Assembly (NCBI RefSeq): GCF_049537125.1
Contig: NZ_JBMVQY010000003.1
Coordinates: 372,001-436,000 of the forward strand
Direction of reading: 5' to 3'
Length of the DNA: 64,000 nucleotides
DNA from: Limisphaera sp026417315
GTDB taxonomy: Bacteria; Verrucomicrobiota; Verrucomicrobiia; Limisphaerales; Limisphaeraceae
A program made the translations under genes and the position numbers. Shown here piece after piece: positions 60,654-64,000 of the stretch (the first letter of the stretch is position 1; the number at the start of each line of letters is the position of its first letter). The notes beneath the pieces are model-generated. The model did no database searches. It had not been told where the DNA came from and saw nothing but the letters and a program-made list of their open reading frames with translations.

Positions 60654-61616
60654 TCAATCGAACGCGTGCCCGGCGCAGCAGAGCACGTTCCGGACCTTGT
60701 GTCGGACGAGCTCCTTGACCATGGCGCGGGCCGGGCCCAGGTACTTGCGCGGATCGATTTCCGAGGGTTTTTCCCACAACACCTTGCGGATGCCCGCGGT
60801 CAGTGCCAGACGCAGGTCGGTGTCGATGTTGACCTTGGTGCAGCCGAGGCGACGGGCCACCTCGATGTCGGCCTCGGGTACGCCGCGGGCGTCCACGATT
60901 TTGCCGCCGTACTTGTTGATTTCGTCCACGAGGTATTGCGGGACGCTGGAGGCGCCGTGGAGGACGAGCGGGTAATCGCCCAGGCCGGCGTCCATGAGGG
61001 CCTTCTTGATGGCCTTGAGCCGTTCGAGGTCCAGGCGCTGATCGCCCTTGAACTTGTAGGCCCCGTGACTGTTGCCGATGGCCACCGCCAGCGAATCGCA
61101 ACCGGTCAGCTTGACAAATTTGACGGCCTCGTCCGGGTCGGTGTAGTGCCCGCTCTTGGAGAAGCCGCCGCCTTCCTCGCCCTCATCGAACTGCACCCCC
61201 ACCAGGTGGCCCAGCTCGGCCTCGACGACACAATTGTGTTTGTGCGCGTATTCGACCACGCGACGCGTGATCTCCACGTTTTTGTCGAACGGCTCGTAGG
61301 AGGCGTCGATCATCACGCTGGTGAATCCTTCGTCGATGCATTGCTTGCACAGCTCGAAGGAGTCGCCGTGATCGAGGTGAACGGCGATGGGGATGTTGGA
61401 AAGGCTGACCGCGGCCTCGATCAGCTTCTTCAGGTACACCGGGTTGGCGTACTGACGGGCGCCCTTGGAGATCTGGAGGATCAACGGCGCCTTTTCCTCC
61501 TCGCAGGCCTCCACGATGGCCTGCACCAGCTCCATGTTGTTGACGTTGAAAGCGCCAATGGCGTACTTGCCCTTCAAAGCCTTGGCAAACAGTTCTCGTG
61601 TTGTTGTCAGTGGCAT
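60654..61616 (-). CDS. fba: Class II fructose-bisphosphate aldolase
   Basis: Zinc-dependent cleavage of fructose-1,6-bisphosphate to DHAP and glyceraldehyde-3-phosphate in glycolysis/gluconeogenesis, 320 aa. Zinc and catalytic residues are visible: IAVHLDHGDSFELCKQCID (catalytic Asp and zinc His), VVEAELGHLVGVQ (Glu), GNSHGAYKF (His) and LVLHGASSVPQ (His). The phosphate-binding NIDTDLRLALTAGIRKVL is near the C-terminus. ATG 61616 follows AGAAGGGAA with good spacing. It is monocistronic, closed by a 12-bp-stem terminator; a long gene-free region lies upstream. Confidence 0.95.
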   Translation of the reverse strand: MPLTTTRELFAKALKGKYAIGAFNVNNMELVQAIVEACEEEKAPLILQISKGARQYANPVYLKKLIEAAVSLSNIPIAVHLDHGDSFELCKQCIDEGFTSVMIDASYEPFDKNVEITRRVVEYAHKHNCVVEAELGHLVGVQFDEGEEGGGFSKSGHYTDPDEAVKFVKLTGCDSLAVAIGNSHGAYKFKGDQRLDLERLKAIKKALMDAGLGDYPLVLHGASSVPQYLVDEINKYGGKIVDARGVPEADIEVARRLGCTKVNIDTDLRLALTAGIRKVLWEKPSEIDPRKYLGPARAMVKELVRHKVRNVLCCAGHAFD

Positions 61617-62427
61617 AATTTCCCTTCTCTTCTCATCTCGGGCCCGGCCCTGAAAAAGCCACTCCGGGACCGAATTCCGGCCCAGCATATGTCAGAAGCG
61701 CGCGGTTTGGGAATAAAAAACAGGCCCCGGGTTGGGCGGCGTGGTTTTGCCTTTCCGGCCGCTGAACCCCCGGCCCGGCCGTGGTCGGGCCCCCCTAACC
61801 GATTCCTGCGCAACATGTTCAGGGTCAGGGGTCGAGGTCACGGTCGATGCCGCGCCAGTCTTGACCGCGCGCGAACGCAGCTCCAGCGCCAGGCGTCGTG
61901 ACCCGGGGGAGGTGGTGATGGGCCCAAACCGCAAGCGTTTGGACCGGCGTGGGTCTGGCGCGGGCTGCTGGCCGAAATGACCGGCGCGGCGGTGCGTCAT
62001 GTACGAGAGCGCAAAAGCTCTTCGGCTGTTGAATTCGGGCTCCGGGGTTGGGTTACTTGCCGGGGCCGGTCAACAAAGGTTGGCCATACTCCAGGTGCAT
62101 CTCGTCCAAGCTGCGGATTCGCTCAGAACACTTCCTGGCCGGCGACAGCCGGGCGGAAGCGGGGGTTTACCTGCCTGTGCGCAAGGGCGATCCCTTGGCG
62201 AGCGTGCGCAAGAACTGCGCAGTTCGGCGGGGGAGACTGCGCAAGCTTTGCGCGTGAACTGGTTGAAACATGCTGATCTGCAGGCACATGCATGGCTGGC
62301 ATGGAATCGGCTATTTGCAACGATCTGGCGGGTCAGGCCGCGGCCCGGGCGGGCATGGCGGCGTGCGCCTGCCGGTCAAGAACCAGACGCAACGGCAGTG
62401 AACCACAGCGAGAAAGGTGAGAGGACC
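61617..62427. other. 811-bp gene-free region upstream of the aldolase and Spy-like genes
   Basis: Must hold divergent promoters for both genes; none was assigned with confidence. It contains a hairpin GGCCCG...CGGGCC near 61772-61791 and a cluster of tgcgca-type repeats (62190-62253: gtgcgcaagaactgcgca, actgcgcaagctttgcgcg). Open frames here have no conserved features. A structured leader upstream of the Spy-like gene is possible. Confidence 0.4.
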
Positions 62428-62937
62428 ATGAAGAGAGTGACGCGACTGATGGCAGTGACCGGCCTGGTGGCCGGGTTGTTGGCGGGTGCGTGCGGGGCGG
62501 TGGCGCAGGACCGCGGCCCACGCAACTTCGATCCGGAGCAGATGCGGCAACGGATGTTGGAAAGGGCCCGGGAACAGCTTGAGATCACCGATGACAGCGA
62601 ATGGAAGGCGATCGAGCCGCTGTTGACCAGGGTGATGGAGGCGCGTCGGGACGCGATGATGGGCCGTGGCTTCTTTGGTCGGGGCCGGGGCGGTCCCGGT
62701 GGCCCGGGCGGCGGTCCCGGCGGTCCGGCTTTTGGGCAGCCCATGCCGGAACTGGAGGCGTTGAACAAGGCGATCGAATCGAAAGCCCCGGCCTCCGAGC
62801 TGAAGGCCGCGCTGGCCAAGTATCGGGAGGCCCGCAAGGCCCGCGAACAGGCCCTGCAGAAGGCGCAGGAGGATCTGCGCAAAGTCTTGACGGCGCGGCA
62901 GGAGGCCATTGCCGTGGCCAACGGCTGGCTGGACTGA
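62428..62937 (+). CDS. Exported Spy/CpxP-like helical protein
   Basis: 169 aa. Residues 1-26 are a signal peptide (MAVTGLVAGLLAGACGAVAQ, cleavage after AQ-type Ala). The mature part is almost all charged helix: DPEQMRQRMLERAREQLEIT, EWKAIEPLLTRVMEAR and LKAALAKYREARKAREQALQ, broken by a Gly/Pro/Phe-rich loop (residues ~79-105, FGRGRGGPGGPGGGPGGPAF). The LTxxQ-like motifs typical of Spy/CpxP are only approximate (LEITDDSEWKAIEPLL). A role as a periplasmic chaperone or stress-sensing protein is possible but unproved. ATG 62428 has a GGTGAGAGG Shine-Dalgarno-like run upstream. The GspE/PilB gene starts 49 bp later, so they may be co-transcribed. Confidence 0.65.
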   Translation: MKRVTRLMAVTGLVAGLLAGACGAVAQDRGPRNFDPEQMRQRMLERAREQLEITDDSEWKAIEPLLTRVMEARRDAMMGRGFFGRGRGGPGGPGGGPGGPAFGQPMPELEALNKAIESKAPASELKAALAKYREARKAREQALQKAQEDLRKVLTARQEAIAVANGWLD

Positions 62938-62986
62938 TCGTTCGAGTCGGCAGGAAAGGACACTTCGGACCGAATCGGCAGGAACC

Positions 62987-64000
62987 ATGGAGAAGCTGAC
63001 GGGAGAAACTCCGGCTCCGACGGTGACCGGCCACGAATTGCTGGACCGGATGGTGGCGCGACGCCAGCTTGCGCCGGCGGAGGCCCGGAAACTGGCCCGG
63101 CAAATCGCCTCCGGACAGGTTCCGCCGATTCGGTCTGAGGAGGAGGTGTTGCAGTGGTTGGCGCGGGAATACGGGCTGACCTACACCACACTGGAGGAGG
63201 TGGAGCCGGACAAGCAGGTGCTGTCGCTGTTCCCGGCCCGGGTGTTGTTACGAGAGGAGCTGTTGCCCCTGCGCCGCGTGGACGGGTGGGTGGAGGTGGC
63301 CACCAGCCGGCTTTTTGCCACCCAGGCCTTCGACACGTTGCGGGTGATGACGGGATTGCGGCTGCGCCCGGTGCTGGCGCCCACGGAGGCGATCCAGCGG
63401 GAGATGAAAAAGCGGCTGGGCGTGGGCGCGGACACCATCGACACGCTCGAGGAGGAAACGCCCTTCCAAGTGGTGGATGAAGAGGGGGAGGAGGAAACCA
63501 ACCTGGATGTGGCGGCCGAAGATGCCTCCATCATTCGGTTCGTCAATCAGGTGTTGCGTGACGCGATCGAACTGCGGGCCTCGGATGTGCATCTGGAGCC
63601 GTTCGAGGACGAGCTGCGCATCCGGTATCGGATTGACGGGGTCCTGCAGGAAATCCCGGTTCCGGCGCAGGTGAAGCGGTTCCAGCCCGCGATTGTGTCG
63701 CGGGTCAAGATCCTCAGTCATTTGAACATTGCGGAGAAACGTCTGCCGCAGGATGGCCGCATCAAGATCCGCGTGGACAATGGCGAGGTGGACATCCGCG
63801 TGTCGGTGATCCCCATGTTGCACGGGGAGGCCGTGGTGATGCGCTTGTTGCGGCAGAACGCCACGTTGCGCGGCATGGAAGAGCTCGGGATGGCCGAGCG
63901 CGAACTGCGTTGTTTCCGTCGGGTGCTGGGATTGCCGCACGGGATCATCCTGGTGACGGGCCCGACGGGCAGTGGCAAGACGACCACGTTGTACACCGCG
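62987..64000 (+). CDS. GspE/PilB-type assembly ATPase (3'-truncated by window edge)
   Basis: The first 338 codons of a type II secretion or type IV pilus extension ATPase. ATG 62987 has AGGAA 4 nt upstream. Residues ~15-160 are the T2SSE N-terminal domain (LLDRMVARRQLAPAEARKL, WLAREYGLTYTTLEEV, LLPLRRVDGWVEVATS). An acidic linker follows (EEETPFQVVDEEGEEETN). The ATPase then has LRDAIELRASDVHLEPFED, RIRYRIDGVLQEIP, LNIAEKRLPQDGRIKIRV and GEAVVMRLLRQ, and reaches Walker A (VTGPTGSGKTTTLYT) at the window edge. PilB and GspE cannot be separated here; nearby pilT supports a pilus role. Confidence 0.93.
   Translation, partial: MEKLTGETPAPTVTGHELLDRMVARRQLAPAEARKLARQIASGQVPPIRSEEEVLQWLAREYGLTYTTLEEVEPDKQVLSLFPARVLLREELLPLRRVDGWVEVATSRLFATQAFDTLRVMTGLRLRPVLAPTEAIQREMKKRLGVGADTIDTLEEETPFQVVDEEGEEETNLDVAAEDASIIRFVNQVLRDAIELRASDVHLEPFEDELRIRYRIDGVLQEIPVPAQVKRFQPAIVSRVKILSHLNIAEKRLPQDGRIKIRVDNGEVDIRVSVIPMLHGEAVVMRLLRQNATLRGMEELGMAERELRCFRRVLGLPHGIILVTGPTGSGKTTTLYTA

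Noticed and set aside
62292..62320. Possible sigma-54 promoter (tggcatgg...ttgca) upstream of the Spy-like gene
   Set aside because: The spacing between the TGGCA and TTGCA blocks is too long for a -24/-12 element.

Overview
The window is GC-rich chromosomal DNA from a Gram-negative bacterium, most likely a verrucomicrobial lineage (Limisphaera/Pedosphaera-like). This is inferred from the SecD-SecF fusion, the mix of secreted and Tat-exported carbohydrate enzymes (GH127, GH5, DUF4091), the B12-binding radical SAM/DUF4080 protein, and long gene-free stretches filled with short GC-rich palindromes. It was not tested by a search. No rRNA, tRNA or CRISPR array was seen.

Layout: 1-11.3 kb is a transcription/translation operon, rpoB (5' end outside the window), rpoC, rpsL, rpsG, fusA, with an intrinsic terminator between rpsG and fusA. 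12.2-14.5 kb holds plsY followed by a fused acyltransferase/class V aminotransferase; mdh lies on the other strand. 17.0-28.0 kb is a carbohydrate and ester catabolism region: an exported DUF4091 protein, a Tat-exported GH5 enzyme, an exported GH127 enzyme, an exported CocE-type hydrolase and a cytosolic alpha/beta hydrolase. These are separated by two related copies of a ~600-bp hairpin-rich repeat (about 21.4-22.1 and 28.4-29.0 kb).

29.1-35.6 kb is a probable operon, yajC-secDF-terC-exoD-recJ, facing a CPA2-type antiporter. Then come ispD, convergent murJ, a Tat-signalled sugar-isomerase-like protein, and ilvD. The ilvD protein is about 190 residues too long because an NTF2/SnoaL-like domain sits between its two dehydratase domains. 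A B12-binding radical SAM gene follows.

47.9-49.75 kb is a Mu-like prophage scrap: a start-less gpF-type head morphogenesis fragment continuous with an HELGH metallopeptidase-like domain, a 79-aa protein, and a gpG-like virion morphogenesis protein. About 2.3 kb of decayed DNA follows, with a long imperfect hairpin and a frameshifted exported carbohydrate-binding-like pseudogene.

52-64 kb carries an ACE-like M2 peptidase, an orphan class I fumarate/tartrate dehydratase beta subunit, a WalJ/YycJ-like MBL hydrolase with a DUF2835 protein and a SpoU methyltransferase, a GNAT, a YmdB phosphodiesterase, pilT, class II fba with a near-ideal terminator, an exported Spy-like protein, and the start of a GspE/PilB ATPase cut by the window edge.

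The strongest leads are the IlvD/NTF2-like architecture, the acyltransferase-aminotransferase fusion behind plsY, and the large palindromic repeat family. Nothing in the window looks like a complete new defence or mobile system.
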